Made by a program: the position numbers and the translations under genes. A stretch of 64,000 bases of DNA from Amycolatopsis sp. MtRt-6 (GTDB lineage: Bacteria > Actinomycetota > Actinomycetes > Mycobacteriales > Pseudonocardiaceae), in assembly GCF_017308975.1 (NCBI RefSeq), contig NZ_JADWPD010000002.1:124001-188000 (forward strand). The letters are read 5' to 3'. Numbering within the stretch: the stretch's first letter is position 1; each line of letters begins with the position of its first letter. A model generated the notes under the pieces. That model saw nothing but the letters and a program-made list of their open reading frames with translations. It ran no database searches and was not told the origin of the DNA. This document shows positions 15,500-24,147 of this stretch, piece after piece.

Positions 15500-17440
15500 G
15501 TGGACGTCAAGACGGACCGGCAGTCCGAACAGGAACAGGCCGCGGCCGCGCGGGCCGCCGAGCGGACCGAAGAGCGGCAGCAGAAGATCGCGTTGCTGCG
15601 CAAGCCCGGCGGGATCGCCGAGGCCGACGAGCCGAGCCGGGTCGCCACCCGGATCGACCGGCTCGGCCGCTACTACCCCGACGTCCGGCCGGTGAGCCCG
15701 GCGGCGATCGCGGCAGGCGACCCGGAGGCGATGACGGCGGCGGGCGCGATCCTCGAACGCATCGTGCTCACGAACGACCTGCTCGGCGTCGGCTACCTCG
15801 AAGGCGGGGTCGCGGCCGCGGCGGCGATCGGCCGGGTGAACATCCGGAACGCCCAGGGCAGGCTGGTCGGCTACGGCACGGGCTCGCTGATCTCGCCGGA
15901 GCTGCTGCTGACCAACCACCACGTGCTGCCGGACGCGGCGACCGCCGGGTTCAGCATCATCGAGTTCGACTACCAGGACGGCATCGACGGCCTGCCCCGG
16001 CCGGTGCGGGCGTTCGCGCTCGACCCGGACCGCTTCTTCGCCGCCGACCGCGCCCTCGACTTCGCGCTCGTCGCGGTGAAGGCGACCGCCGACGAGCTGC
16101 GCCCCTTCGGGTTCAACCGGCTGATCGGCAGCGAGGGCAAGGCGATCGTCGGCGACTTCGTCACCATCGTCCAGCACCCCGGCGGCGGCAAGAAGCAGGT
16201 CGCGCTACGGGAAAACCGCGTCGTCGACGTCCTCGAGAACTTCCTGCACTACGAAACCGACACCGAACCCGGGTCGTCCGGCTCGCCGGTGTTCAACGAC
16301 CAGTGGGAGATCGTGGCGCTGCACCACGCGAGCGTCCCGGCGGCGGGCCGCGCGGAGTACGGCGGGTTCCTCAACGAAGGCATCCGCGTCAGCAAGCTGC
16401 TGAAGTTCCTGCGGGCGCAGGCGTTCACGCCGGCGCAGCAGGCCCTGCTCGACCGGCTGGCCACCCGTCCCGAGCGCGCGTTGCCGGCCACCGGCAACGG
16501 CGGCAACGGCGGCGGCGCTTCGCCGGTGCTGACGCTCTCGATGCCGTTCGACATCCGGCTGCGCGCCGAGCCGGCCACCGGGCGGATCGACCCCGACTAC
16601 TCGAACCGGGAGGGCTACGACCCGGCCTTCCTGCCCGGGCACACCGTGCCGCTGCCCGGCCTGTCCGACGCGCTCGTCCCGCTGGCGGCGATCAACCGGC
16701 AGGCCACCGGCGAGCCCCGGTACGTCCTGCCGTACCACCACTTCAGCGTCGTCATGCACAAGGAGCGGCGGCTGGCGCTGTTCACCGCGGTCAACATCGA
16801 CGGGCGCACCAGCCGGTCGTTGCGGCGCGAAGCCGACCACTGGTCGCTCGACCCGCGCGTCGCCGTGACCGAGCAGATCGGCGAGGAGATCTACCGGGCC
16901 AACCCCCTCGACCGCGGGCACCTGGTCCGCCGCCTCGACCCGGCGTGGGGCGCGACGGAGGCGGTCGCCCAGCTGGGCAACGACGACACGTTCCACTTCA
17001 CCAACTGCTCGCCGCAGCACAAGGACTTCAACCAGAACAAGACGACGTGGGCCGGGCTCGAGGACTACGTGCTGAACAACGCGGACAACCACGACCTGAA
17101 GGTCAGCGTGCTGACCGGCCCGGTCCTGGCGGCAGACGACGACCAGTACCGCGGCGTGCAGCTGCCGCGCCAGTTCTGGAAGGTCGTGGCGATGGTCAGG
17201 AAGGACGGGACCCTGTCGGCGACGGCGTACCTGCTCAGCCAGGCCGAGCTCATCGAGGGTCTGGAGGCGGCGACGGAGTTCAACTACGGCGCCTACCGCA
17301 CCTACCAGGTCCCGGTGCACCGGATCGCGGACCTGACCGGCCTGTCGTTCGGCGACCTGCCGGCCGCCGACCCGCTCGCCGGCCTGGAGTCGACGAGCGC
17401 GGCCCAGGAGGTCCGGACGGCGGCGGACCTGGTGCTCTGA
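15500..17440 (+). CDS. Trypsin-like protease fused to a NUC1 (DNA/RNA non-specific) endonuclease
   Basis: A 646-residue two-enzyme protein without signal peptide. Residues about 80-310 are a V8/trypsin-like protease: H141 (TNHHVL), D187 (RALDFALV) and S262 (GSSGSPVF) form the triad. After a Gly/Asn-rich linker (331-340), residues about 345-630 are a beta-beta-alpha-metal nuclease with DRGH at 471-474 (catalytic H474) and TNCSPQHKDFNQNK then W.GLEDYV. The N-terminus (1-50) is a charged helix. GTG 15500 is chosen for the GGGGAGG just upstream (15489-15495). Cytoplasmic protease-nuclease fusions are suspected conflict or self-destruction effectors in which the protease may control the nuclease; no partner gene is adjacent here. 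Confidence 0.9.
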   Translation: MDVKTDRQSEQEQAAAARAAERTEERQQKIALLRKPGGIAEADEPSRVATRIDRLGRYYPDVRPVSPAAIAAGDPEAMTAAGAILERIVLTNDLLGVGYLEGGVAAAAAIGRVNIRNAQGRLVGYGTGSLISPELLLTNHHVLPDAATAGFSIIEFDYQDGIDGLPRPVRAFALDPDRFFAADRALDFALVAVKATADELRPFGFNRLIGSEGKAIVGDFVTIVQHPGGGKKQVALRENRVVDVLENFLHYETDTEPGSSGSPVFNDQWEIVALHHASVPAAGRAEYGGFLNEGIRVSKLLKFLRAQAFTPAQQALLDRLATRPERALPATGNGGNGGGASPVLTLSMPFDIRLRAEPATGRIDPDYSNREGYDPAFLPGHTVPLPGLSDALVPLAAINRQATGEPRYVLPYHHFSVVMHKERRLALFTAVNIDGRTSRSLRREADHWSLDPRVAVTEQIGEEIYRANPLDRGHLVRRLDPAWGATEAVAQLGNDDTFHFTNCSPQHKDFNQNKTTWAGLEDYVLNNADNHDLKVSVLTGPVLAADDDQYRGVQLPRQFWKVVAMVRKDGTLSATAYLLSQAELIEGLEAATEFNYGAYRTYQVPVHRIADLTGLSFGDLPAADPLAGLESTSAAQEVRTAADLVL

Positions 17441-17444
17441 CGCG

Positions 17445-18101
17445 CTAGTCCGTCCGTCCACTGAGGATTTCGAAGGCGTGGCGGCGGTGCTCGGCGAACA
17501 GCGCGAGCGCCGTCTCGCGGTCACGCGCCCGCAGCGCCGTCACCAGCTCGCGGTGTTCCGCGGGGATGCCGTCGAGGTAGCCGTCGGTGGCGACGCCGAT
17601 CCGGGTCAGCAGGAATAGATGCACCTGCGAGCGGATCGCCTGCCAGGCCTCCTGGAGCCGGCGGTGGCCCGCGGCCGCGTAGACCGCGTCGTGGAACTCG
17701 AGGTCGCACCGGACCATCTCGTGCTCGTCGAGCGCGCGTTCCATGCGATCCACCACGGCGTCGATCGCGGCCAGGGCCTCCTCGCCGGCCCGCTCGACGA
17801 CGAGCTCGACGGCCAGCTGTTCAAGCGCTGCCCGCAGGCTGTTCAGCTCGGCGACGTCGTCGTCGGACAGGGCGGCCACCGTGGTGCCGCGGTGCCATTC
17901 GCTGCGGACGAGCCCCTCCCGCTCCAGCTTGAACAACGCCTCCCGCACCGGCCCGCGGCTGACGCCCAGCGCTTCGGCGAGCTCGACCTCGCGCACCTGG
18001 CTGCCGGGGGCGTAGACGCCGTCGAAGACCGCGTCGCGAATCCGGTCCGCGACCTCGTCGGCCAGCCCGCGGCGCCGGGCGGGGACCACCGAACCACTCA
18101 T
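17445..18101 (-). CDS. GntR family regulator, FadR/FCD subgroup
   Basis: A 218-residue protein with an N-terminal winged helix (YAPGSQVREVELAEALGVSR then GPVREALFKLEREGLV) and a C-terminal FCD domain whose metal-binding residues include D132/H136 (DLEFHDAVY) and two later histidines. FCD regulators sense small carboxylates or acyl-CoAs. It is divergent from the VOC gene at 18148 with a perfect palindrome in its own leader, so autoregulation and control of the VOC gene are likely. It converges with the trypsin-NUC1 gene with 4 bp between stops. Confidence 0.9.
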   Translation of the reverse strand: MSGSVVPARRRGLADEVADRIRDAVFDGVYAPGSQVREVELAEALGVSRGPVREALFKLEREGLVRSEWHRGTTVAALSDDDVAELNSLRAALEQLAVELVVERAGEEALAAIDAVVDRMERALDEHEMVRCDLEFHDAVYAAAGHRRLQEAWQAIRSQVHLFLLTRIGVATDGYLDGIPAEHRELVTALRARDRETALALFAEHRRHAFEILSGRTD

Positions 18102-18106
18102 GTCGT

Positions 18107-18118
18107 AATGTTAACATT
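18107..18118. promoter_or_regulatory. Perfect palindrome AATGTTAACATT, FadR-type operator
   Basis: A 12-bp perfect palindrome lies 6 bp upstream of the GntR start and 30 bp before the VOC start. FCD-type GntR proteins commonly bind AT-rich palindromes centred on GTTAAC or GT-N-AC. It is the only AT-rich palindrome in this 46-bp intergenic region. Confidence 0.7.
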
Positions 18119-18147
18119 CAGCCAAGATCACCAGCGAAGGAGTCCCG

Positions 18148-18570
18148 ATGACCCTGGCCATCCCCCGCTTCCACCTCGCCATGCCGGTCGGCGACCTGGC
18201 CGCCGCGCGCCGGTTCTACGGTGAAGTGCTCGGCCTCGAGCAGGGCCGCAGCGCCGAAACGTGGATCGACTGGAACCTGCACGGCCACCAGTTCGTGACG
18301 CACCTGGCCCCGGCCGGCCCGGAGCGCGTCCACAACCCGGTCGACGGCCACGACGTGCCGGTGCCGCACTTCGGGCTGATCCTCACCGTGCCGCAGTTCC
18401 AGGCCCTCGCCGACCGTCTGCGCGCGGCGGGGACGGAGTTCGTGATCGAGCCGTACGTCCGCTTCGAAGGCCAGGCCGGCGAGCAGTGGACGATGTTCCT
18501 GCTCGACCCGGCGGGCAATGCCCTGGAGTTCAAGGCCTTCGCCGACGACGCCCAGGTGTTCGCGGTCTGA
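18148..18570 (+). CDS. VOC superfamily protein (glyoxalase/dioxygenase-like)
   Basis: A 140-residue single-domain VOC protein made of two beta-alpha-beta-beta-beta modules. Candidate metal ligands are H9 (RFHLAMPV), a His in the middle (VPHFGLIL) and the Glu of GNALEFKAF near the C-terminus. It could be a glyoxalase I-like lyase, an epimerase or an extradiol dioxygenase relative; the substrate is not evident. It is divergent from the GntR regulator and adjacent to the steroid cluster, but not in its operon (it converges with fadE33). Confidence 0.8.
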   Translation: MTLAIPRFHLAMPVGDLAAARRFYGEVLGLEQGRSAETWIDWNLHGHQFVTHLAPAGPERVHNPVDGHDVPVPHFGLILTVPQFQALADRLRAAGTEFVIEPYVRFEGQAGEQWTMFLLDPAGNALEFKAFADDAQVFAV

Positions 18571-18597
18571 ACCCCCGATCGGGCCGCTTGCTCGGGC

Positions 18598-19647
18598 TCA
18601 TCGGGCGAGCCACGAACCCGGCTCACCGAACAGCAGCGCCGTGCCGTGGGCGCGCTTGAAGTACAGGTGGGCGTCGTGCTCCCAGGTGATCGCTATCCCG
18701 CCGTGCAGCTGGATCATCTCCGCCGCCGCGTGGGCGAACGCCTCGCCGCACACCACCTTCGCCGTCGCCACGGCCTCGGCGTCGCCGTCCACCAGGGCCG
18801 CGTACAGCGCCGAGCGGGCCGCCTCGACGTGGACGTGCACGTCGGCCATCCGGTGCTTCAGCGCCTGGAACGATCCGATCGGGCGGCCGAACTGACGACG
18901 CTGCTTCGTGTACTCGACCGTCAGCTCCAACGCCCGCGCGGCCGCCCCGACCTGCTCCGCGGCCACCGCGACCACCGCCGTGTCGCGCAGCTGCCGCAGG
19001 GACGAACCGAACCCGCCGAGGTCCAGCCGTCGCGCCGGCGTCGCGGCGCACTCGACCACCGCGAGCCGCCGGCCCGGGTCCAGGCTCGTCACGCGCGACC
19101 GGCGCACCCCGTCGGCCGGCACCTCGAACAGGCCGGCGCCGTCGTCCGTGCGGGCCACCGCGAGCAGGACGTCGGCGAGGTCACCGTCCAGGACGTAGTG
19201 GGCGCTGCCCTCCAGCCCCGCGTCCGACGCGCGCAGGGCCGGCGTCCACCGGCCGTCCTCGCCGGACCAGGCCAGGGCCGCCAGTGTCGTGCCCGCGGCG
19301 ATGCCCGGCAGCAGTTCACGGCACGCGGAGTCGTTGCCGGTCAGCAGCAGCGCCTGGGCCGACAGCACCGCCGAGCCCAGCATCGGCGCCGGCGTCAGCG
19401 TCCGGCCCAGTTCCGCCAGCACGACGCACGCCTCGGCGAGCCCCGCGCCCGCGCCGCCGTAGTGCTCCGGGACCACCAGGGCGGCGACGCCGATCTGCTC
19501 GCAGAGCGTCGACCACAGCTTGTCGTCGTAACCCAGCGGCGACTCCAGTGCCGCCCGCACCGCCTCCGGTCCCGACCGCCGCGTCAGCAGGGCCCGGACG
19601 GCCTCCCGCAGCGCCCGGGCCTCCTCGGTCTCCGTCGGGTCCGTCAT
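18598..19647 (-). CDS. fadE33: Acyl-CoA dehydrogenase, FadE33-like (steroid cluster)
   Basis: A 349-residue ACAD-fold protein, last gene of a five-gene run transcribed leftwards. C-terminal motifs are typical (YTKQRRQFGRPIGSFQALKH and AAEMIQLHGGIAIT). The start ATG at 19647 overlaps the previous gene's stop by four bases. In Mycobacterium tuberculosis fadE31, fadE32 and fadE33 follow fadD3 in the same order, and these FadEs work as heteromeric complexes in which one subunit may lack a full FAD site or base. I assign FadE33 from gene order plus family; FadE32 and FadE33 are hard to tell apart by eye. Confidence 0.82.
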   Translation of the reverse strand: MTDPTETEEARALREAVRALLTRRSGPEAVRAALESPLGYDDKLWSTLCEQIGVAALVVPEHYGGAGAGLAEACVVLAELGRTLTPAPMLGSAVLSAQALLLTGNDSACRELLPGIAAGTTLAALAWSGEDGRWTPALRASDAGLEGSAHYVLDGDLADVLLAVARTDDGAGLFEVPADGVRRSRVTSLDPGRRLAVVECAATPARRLDLGGFGSSLRQLRDTAVVAVAAEQVGAAARALELTVEYTKQRRQFGRPIGSFQALKHRMADVHVHVEAARSALYAALVDGDAEAVATAKVVCGEAFAHAAAEMIQLHGGIAITWEHDAHLYFKRAHGTALLFGEPGSWLAR

Positions 19648-20564
19648 CGCAGGACCCGCGCCCGGTGGAACGACCCGGTCCCCCACGCTCCGACGAGCGC
19701 GCGCACCTTCGTCAGGCGGAGCCCGAGGTCGTGCTCGGCCGTGTAGCCGATGGCGCCGTGCACCTGGAGCGCGGTCCGGGCGGCGAGCAGCGCGGCTTCC
19801 CCGGCCATCACCTTCGCCGCCGAAACGTCGCGGGCGAAGGTGTCCCCGGCGACCGCGGCGCCGTAGAGCAGCGGCCGGGCCAGTTCGAGGCGGGTGACGA
19901 CGTCGGCGAGGAGGTGCTTGATCGCCTGGTACTCGCCGATCGCCCGGCCGTACTGCGTGCGTTGCTTCGCGTACGCCACCGACGTGTCGAGCAGCCACTG
20001 CCCCGCCCCCACCAGTTGGGCGGCCACGGCCAGGACGCCCCGGTCGAACGCGGTGCCGTCCGGTCGGACGGCTGCGCCGGGGACGCGGAACAGCCGCCGC
20101 GGCGGGTCGATCGAGCGTTCGGGTCCGGTGCCGGCTCCGGTGAGCTCCGCGCCGGTGAGGTCCAGCACCGCGCCCGCGACGTCGGCGTCGAGCGCGAGGG
20201 GGACTTCCGGCGGCGCGACGACGGTGGCCAGGAGGTCGCCCTCGGCGAGCGCGGTGAGCCGGTCGCCGGTCAGCAGCGCCGGGGCGACGGCGGCCGATTC
20301 CACGAGCGGGCCGGGGACGGCGTGGTAGCCGAGTGCTTCGCAGGCGACCACCAGGTCGACCGGGCCGGCGCCGAGGCCGCCGTGGTCCTCGTCGACCAGC
20401 AGCGCGAAGACGCCGACGTCGGCGAGCGCGCGCCACAGCTTGAGGCCGCGGTCGTGCTCCCCCGCCGCCCAGGCCCGGGCCGCGGCCGCGGTGTCCGCAC
20501 CGCCCAGCAGCTCGTGGAGTGTCGCGGCGAACTGCCGTTGCTCCGGGGAGAGCCGGAACTTCAT
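19644..20564 (-). CDS. fadE32: Acyl-CoA dehydrogenase, FadE32-like (steroid cluster)
   Basis: A 306-residue short ACAD subunit, beginning MKFRLSPEQRQFAATLHELL, with YAKQRTQYGRAIGEYQAIKH and ALQVHGAIGYTAEHDL near the C-terminus. The length (about 310) is shorter than ordinary ACADs (about 380) and close to that of mycobacterial FadE32. It overlaps its neighbours by four bases on both sides. The expected role is dehydrogenation of a late CoA-thioester intermediate after ring C opening, together with FadE31. Confidence 0.82.
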   Translation of the reverse strand: MKFRLSPEQRQFAATLHELLGGADTAAAARAWAAGEHDRGLKLWRALADVGVFALLVDEDHGGLGAGPVDLVVACEALGYHAVPGPLVESAAVAPALLTGDRLTALAEGDLLATVVAPPEVPLALDADVAGAVLDLTGAELTGAGTGPERSIDPPRRLFRVPGAAVRPDGTAFDRGVLAVAAQLVGAGQWLLDTSVAYAKQRTQYGRAIGEYQAIKHLLADVVTRLELARPLLYGAAVAGDTFARDVSAAKVMAGEAALLAARTALQVHGAIGYTAEHDLGLRLTKVRALVGAWGTGSFHRARVLR

Positions 20565-21691
20565 CGGCGGGCCTCCCTCGGAAGCTTCAGCAGCCGTTCG
20601 GCGATGGTGTTGCGCTGGATCTGGTCGGTGCCGCCGTAGATGGGACCGGCCAGGGAGAACAGGTAGCCGTTCACCCACGCCTGATCGGTCTCCGCGGCCG
20701 GGCCGAGCACGTCGAGCGCGGTTTCGTGCAGCTCCACATCCAGGTGGGACCAGAAGAGCTTGTTCACGCTCGACTCCGGCCCCAGCTCACCGCCCTCCGC
20801 CAGCCTGCTGACCGTGCCGAAGGTGTAGAGCTGATACGCGCGGGCGCCGATCCACGCGTCCGCCACCCGGTCCCGTGTGGACAGTGGCTCGCCGCGGTCG
20901 CGCCACAGATCCACCAGGCGGTCCGCCGCGGCCAGGAACCGGCCCGGGCTGCGCAGCGACAGGCCGCGCTCGTTGTTGGCCGTCGTCATCGCGACCCGCC
21001 AGCCCTGGCCCACTTCGCCGATCACGTCCTCGTCCGGCACGAACACGTCGTCGAAGAAGATCTCCGCGAAGCCGGGTTCGCCGTCCAGCTGCGGGATCGG
21101 CCGGACCGTCACCCCCTCGGCCCGCAGGTCGGCCATGAAGTACGTCAGGCCGTGGTGGCGCCGCGCTTCCGGATCGGTGCGGAACAACCCGAACGCCCGG
21201 TCCGCGAAAGCGGCCCGTGAACTCCACGTCTTCTGCCCGGACAGCAGCCAGCCGCCGTCGGTGCGGACCGCCGTGCTGCGCAACGCGGCAATGTCGCTGC
21301 CCGCCTCGGGTTCGGACCACGCCTGCGCCCAGACCTGCTCGCCGCGGGCCATCGGCGGCAGGATCCGGTCACGCTGCTCCGGCGTCCCGTGCGCGAACAA
21401 CGTCGGGCCCAGCATGAAGATGCCGTTCTGCGACACCCGGCCCGGCGCGCCGGAGGCGTAGTACTCCTCCTCGAACAACAGCCACTGCAGCATCGAGGCG
21501 TCCCGGCCGTGGTACTCGCGCGGCCACGACACCACCGACCAGCGCGCCTCCGCGAGTTCGGCCTCCCACTCGCGATGCGCTTCGAAGCCTTCGGCCGTGT
21601 CCATCGACGGCAGCACGCGCACGTGCGAAGCCAGCCACGCCCGCGCCTCGTCGCGGAAGGCCGCCGACGCCTCGTCGATGTCGAGGTCCAT
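20561..21691 (-). CDS. fadE31: Acyl-CoA dehydrogenase, FadE31-like (steroid cluster)
   Basis: A 376-residue full-length ACAD. FAD/substrate-binding blocks are visible: WSEPEAGSDIAALRS, SGQKTWSSRA, and C-terminal GPIYGGTDQIQRNTIAERLL. The size matches M. tuberculosis FadE31 (about 377). It should be the larger, FAD-competent partner of the shorter FadE32/FadE33 subunits. Its start touches the stop of the enoyl-CoA hydratase (TGATG), so the operon is tightly coupled. Confidence 0.84.
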   Translation of the reverse strand: MDLDIDEASAAFRDEARAWLASHVRVLPSMDTAEGFEAHREWEAELAEARWSVVSWPREYHGRDASMLQWLLFEEEYYASGAPGRVSQNGIFMLGPTLFAHGTPEQRDRILPPMARGEQVWAQAWSEPEAGSDIAALRSTAVRTDGGWLLSGQKTWSSRAAFADRAFGLFRTDPEARRHHGLTYFMADLRAEGVTVRPIPQLDGEPGFAEIFFDDVFVPDEDVIGEVGQGWRVAMTTANNERGLSLRSPGRFLAAADRLVDLWRDRGEPLSTRDRVADAWIGARAYQLYTFGTVSRLAEGGELGPESSVNKLFWSHLDVELHETALDVLGPAAETDQAWVNGYLFSLAGPIYGGTDQIQRNTIAERLLKLPREARR

Positions 21692-22536
21692 CAGGCCCCC
21701 TTGTTCGCATCACGCATCGACCGCGCCGACTGCCCGCCGAGGGAGTCTTCCGAGGTCTCGGCGTTGTGGGCGTGCGCGAAGTGGTGCAGCCCGAAGACGG
21801 AGTCCATCCCGGACCGCAGTCCCATCAGGTCCTCGGCCTGGTTGACCGCCTTCTTGGCCAGTGCCAGCCCGAACGACGGCATCCCCGCGATCTTCTCCGC
21901 CAGTTCCAGCGTGCGCTGCTCCAGCTCTTCGCGCGGCACGATCCGGGTGACCATCCCCCACTCCTTGGCCTGCTGCACCGTGAACCGCTCCCCGGTGAAC
22001 AGCACTTCCTTGGCCGCGCGGGGACCCAGCACCCACGGGTGCGCGAAGTACTCGACACCCGGAATGCCCATCCGCACCACCGGATCGGCGAAGAACGCGT
22101 CATCGGCCGCCACGATCAGGTCGCACACCCAGGCCAGCATCAACCCGCCCGCGATGCAGGCGCCCTGGACGCTGGCGATCATCGGCTTCGGGATCTCCCG
22201 CCACCGGCGGCACATCCCCAGGTACACCTCGGACTCCCGGGCGAACCGCTGATCACCGCCGGCCCGGTCGACGTGGTCCCACCACAGCACCGCCCGCCGA
22301 TCGAACGACTGGTCGGCGTCCCGGCCCGGGCTGCCGATGTCGTGCCCGGCCGAAAAGTGCTTCCCTTCCCCCGCCAGCACGATCACCTTCACCTCGGGGT
22401 CGTTCACCGCCGCCGTGAAGGCGTCGTCCAGGGCGTAGGTCATCGCCGAGTTCTGGGCGTTGCGGTAGTCCGGCCGGTTCATGGTCACCACCGCGACCGG
22501 CCCCCGCCGCTCCGACCGGACCACCGATTCACTCAT
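21691..22536 (-). CDS. Enoyl-CoA hydratase/isomerase family protein in the steroid cluster
   Basis: A 281-residue crotonase-fold protein. Oxyanion-hole segments GKHFSAGHDI and ACIAGGLMLAW are present. It sits between fadD3 and fadE31, with four-base overlap with fadD3. The M. tuberculosis fadD3-fadE31 pair lacks a gene here, so this is an added enzyme relative to that layout. It is distinct from the EchA20-like gene at 30855-31595. A hydration step in beta-oxidation of the ring-opened product is the simplest role. Confidence 0.85.
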   Translation of the reverse strand: MSESVVRSERRGPVAVVTMNRPDYRNAQNSAMTYALDDAFTAAVNDPEVKVIVLAGEGKHFSAGHDIGSPGRDADQSFDRRAVLWWDHVDRAGGDQRFARESEVYLGMCRRWREIPKPMIASVQGACIAGGLMLAWVCDLIVAADDAFFADPVVRMGIPGVEYFAHPWVLGPRAAKEVLFTGERFTVQQAKEWGMVTRIVPREELEQRTLELAEKIAGMPSFGLALAKKAVNQAEDLMGLRSGMDSVFGLHHFAHAHNAETSEDSLGGQSARSMRDANKGA

Positions 22537-24065
22537 GCCTTCTCCTCGGTCAGCAGCCGCTTCAGCACCTTGCCGGCAGCGTTGCGGGGCAGCTCGTCGA
22601 GGAACTCGACGAACCGCGGGGTCTTGTAGTTGGCGAGCCGCTCGCGGCAGAACGCGATGACCGCCTCCGCCGTCAGCCCGGTCCCGACGACGTACGCCTT
22701 GCCGACCTCGCCGAGCCGCTCGTCCGGAACGCCGACCACGGCGACGTCGCGGACGCTGGCCAGCTCGGTCAGCGCGCTCTCGACCTCGGCCGGGTAGACG
22801 TTGAAGCCGCCGCAGATGTACATGTCCTTGAGCCGGCCGGTGATGGTGAGGTTGCCGTCGGCGTCGAGCTCGCCGACGTCCCCGGTGTGCAGCCAGCCGT
22901 CTTCGTCGATCGCCTTGGCCGTCGCCTCGGGGTCGTCGAGGTACCCGAGCATCACGTTCGGCCCGCGCAGGACGATCTCGCCCGGCGAACCGTGGATCGC
23001 CACTTCGAAGCCGGCGGTCGCCCGGCCGGACGTGCTCGCGACGAGTTCCGCGGGGTCGCCCGGGCGGCACATCGTCACCATGACGGCTTCGGTCAGGCCG
23101 TAGGCGGTCAGGACCGTCTCGAACCCCAGCTCGGCCCCCATCCGCCGGACCAGCGAGGCGGGCACGCTGGCCGCCCCGGTGACCGCGAGCCGCAGCGACG
23201 ACAGGTCGCCCTTGCGCGGCTCGTGCAGCAGGGACTGGAAGACCGTCGGCGCGCCCGGCAGCACGGAGATCCGCTCCCGCTCGATCACCTTCAGCGCCTC
23301 GCGGACGTCGAAGACCGCCTGCGGGACGATCGTCGCGCCGGTCAGCAGGCCCACGACGATGCCGGCCTTGTAGCCGAAGCTGTGGAAGAACGGGTTGATC
23401 ACCAGGTAGCGGTCGTCCGCAGTGACCTGGCCGCACTCCGCCCACGCCGCGGCGACGTCGACCGTCTGGCGGTGCGCGGAGAGCACGCCCTTGGAGCGGC
23501 CGCTGGTGCCGGAGGTGAAGAGGATGTCGCTGACGTCGTCCGGGCCGACGGCGTCCGCCCGCGCCTCGGCTTCGGCAGCCGGGACCTCCTCGGCGCGGGC
23601 CAGGAACTCGTCCCAGCCCAGGGTGCCCGCGACCGGCCGGTGCGGCTCCTGCAGCGGCACCCGGACGACCGTGCCGAGGTCGGGCAGCTCGACGCCGGTC
23701 TCGCGGATCGCGGCGTGGCGGTCGGTGCCGAGGAAGTCGGCGGCCACGACGAGCGCCGTGGCCCGGCCGCGGACGAGCAGGTCCACCGTCTCGGTGGCGG
23801 TGAAGCGGGTGTTGACCGGGATCAGGGTCGCTCCCGCGTAGAGGGCACCGAGTGCCGCCTCGACCCAGTGGTGGGTGTTGGGAAGGGCGATGGCGACCCG
23901 GTCGCCCGCCCGGACACCGCATGCGGCGAACGCCCGCGCGACCGTTCGAACACGTTCCAGAAGCTGGTCGTAGCCGAGCCGCACCGGGCCGTCGACCAGC
24001 GCCTCCGCGGCCCCGAACTTCGCGGCGGCATCGCGGACGACGGCCGGGATCGTGGTCTGTCCCAC
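22533..24065 (-). CDS. fadD3: Acyl-CoA synthetase, FadD3-like (HIP-CoA ligase)
   Basis: A 510-residue ANL-superfamily ligase: A3 motif LFTSGTSGRSKGVL, A5 YGLTEAVM, GWLHTGDVGEL, and C-terminal RNAAGKVLKR with the catalytic lysine. FadD3 activates HIP, the bicyclic C/D-ring propionate left after rings A/B are removed, to HIP-CoA and so opens this branch. The assignment rests on length (Mtb FadD3 about 503) and on being divergent from fadE30 exactly as in Mtb. Two adjacent GTG codons could start it; GTG 24065 has GGAGG five bases upstream, GTG 24068 only two. An AGAAC-N2-GTTCT operator lies upstream. Confidence 0.86.
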   Translation of the reverse strand: MGQTTIPAVVRDAAAKFGAAEALVDGPVRLGYDQLLERVRTVARAFAACGVRAGDRVAIALPNTHHWVEAALGALYAGATLIPVNTRFTATETVDLLVRGRATALVVAADFLGTDRHAAIRETGVELPDLGTVVRVPLQEPHRPVAGTLGWDEFLARAEEVPAAEAEARADAVGPDDVSDILFTSGTSGRSKGVLSAHRQTVDVAAAWAECGQVTADDRYLVINPFFHSFGYKAGIVVGLLTGATIVPQAVFDVREALKVIERERISVLPGAPTVFQSLLHEPRKGDLSSLRLAVTGAASVPASLVRRMGAELGFETVLTAYGLTEAVMVTMCRPGDPAELVASTSGRATAGFEVAIHGSPGEIVLRGPNVMLGYLDDPEATAKAIDEDGWLHTGDVGELDADGNLTITGRLKDMYICGGFNVYPAEVESALTELASVRDVAVVGVPDERLGEVGKAYVVGTGLTAEAVIAFCRERLANYKTPRFVEFLDELPRNAAGKVLKRLLTEEKA

Positions 24066-24090
24066 CACAGCCTCCTCTGGACCGACAAAG

Positions 24091-24104
24091 TAGAACGTGT
24101 TCTC
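24091..24104. promoter_or_regulatory. KstR-like operator TAGAACGTGTTCTC between fadD3 and fadE30
   Basis: The core AGAACGTGTTCT is a perfect 12-bp palindrome. It fits the described KstR motif (TnnAACnnGTTnnA) except for the last base, and does not fit the KstR2 motif (AnCAAGnnCTTGnT). It lies 26 bp upstream of fadD3 and 44 bp upstream of fadE30, so one bound dimer could control both. A near-identical site occurs at 33256-33269. Confidence 0.78.
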
Positions 24105-24147
24105 ATTACCCTAGGTGCCGGACCGGCCCGGCAGCAAGGAGGCGTGG

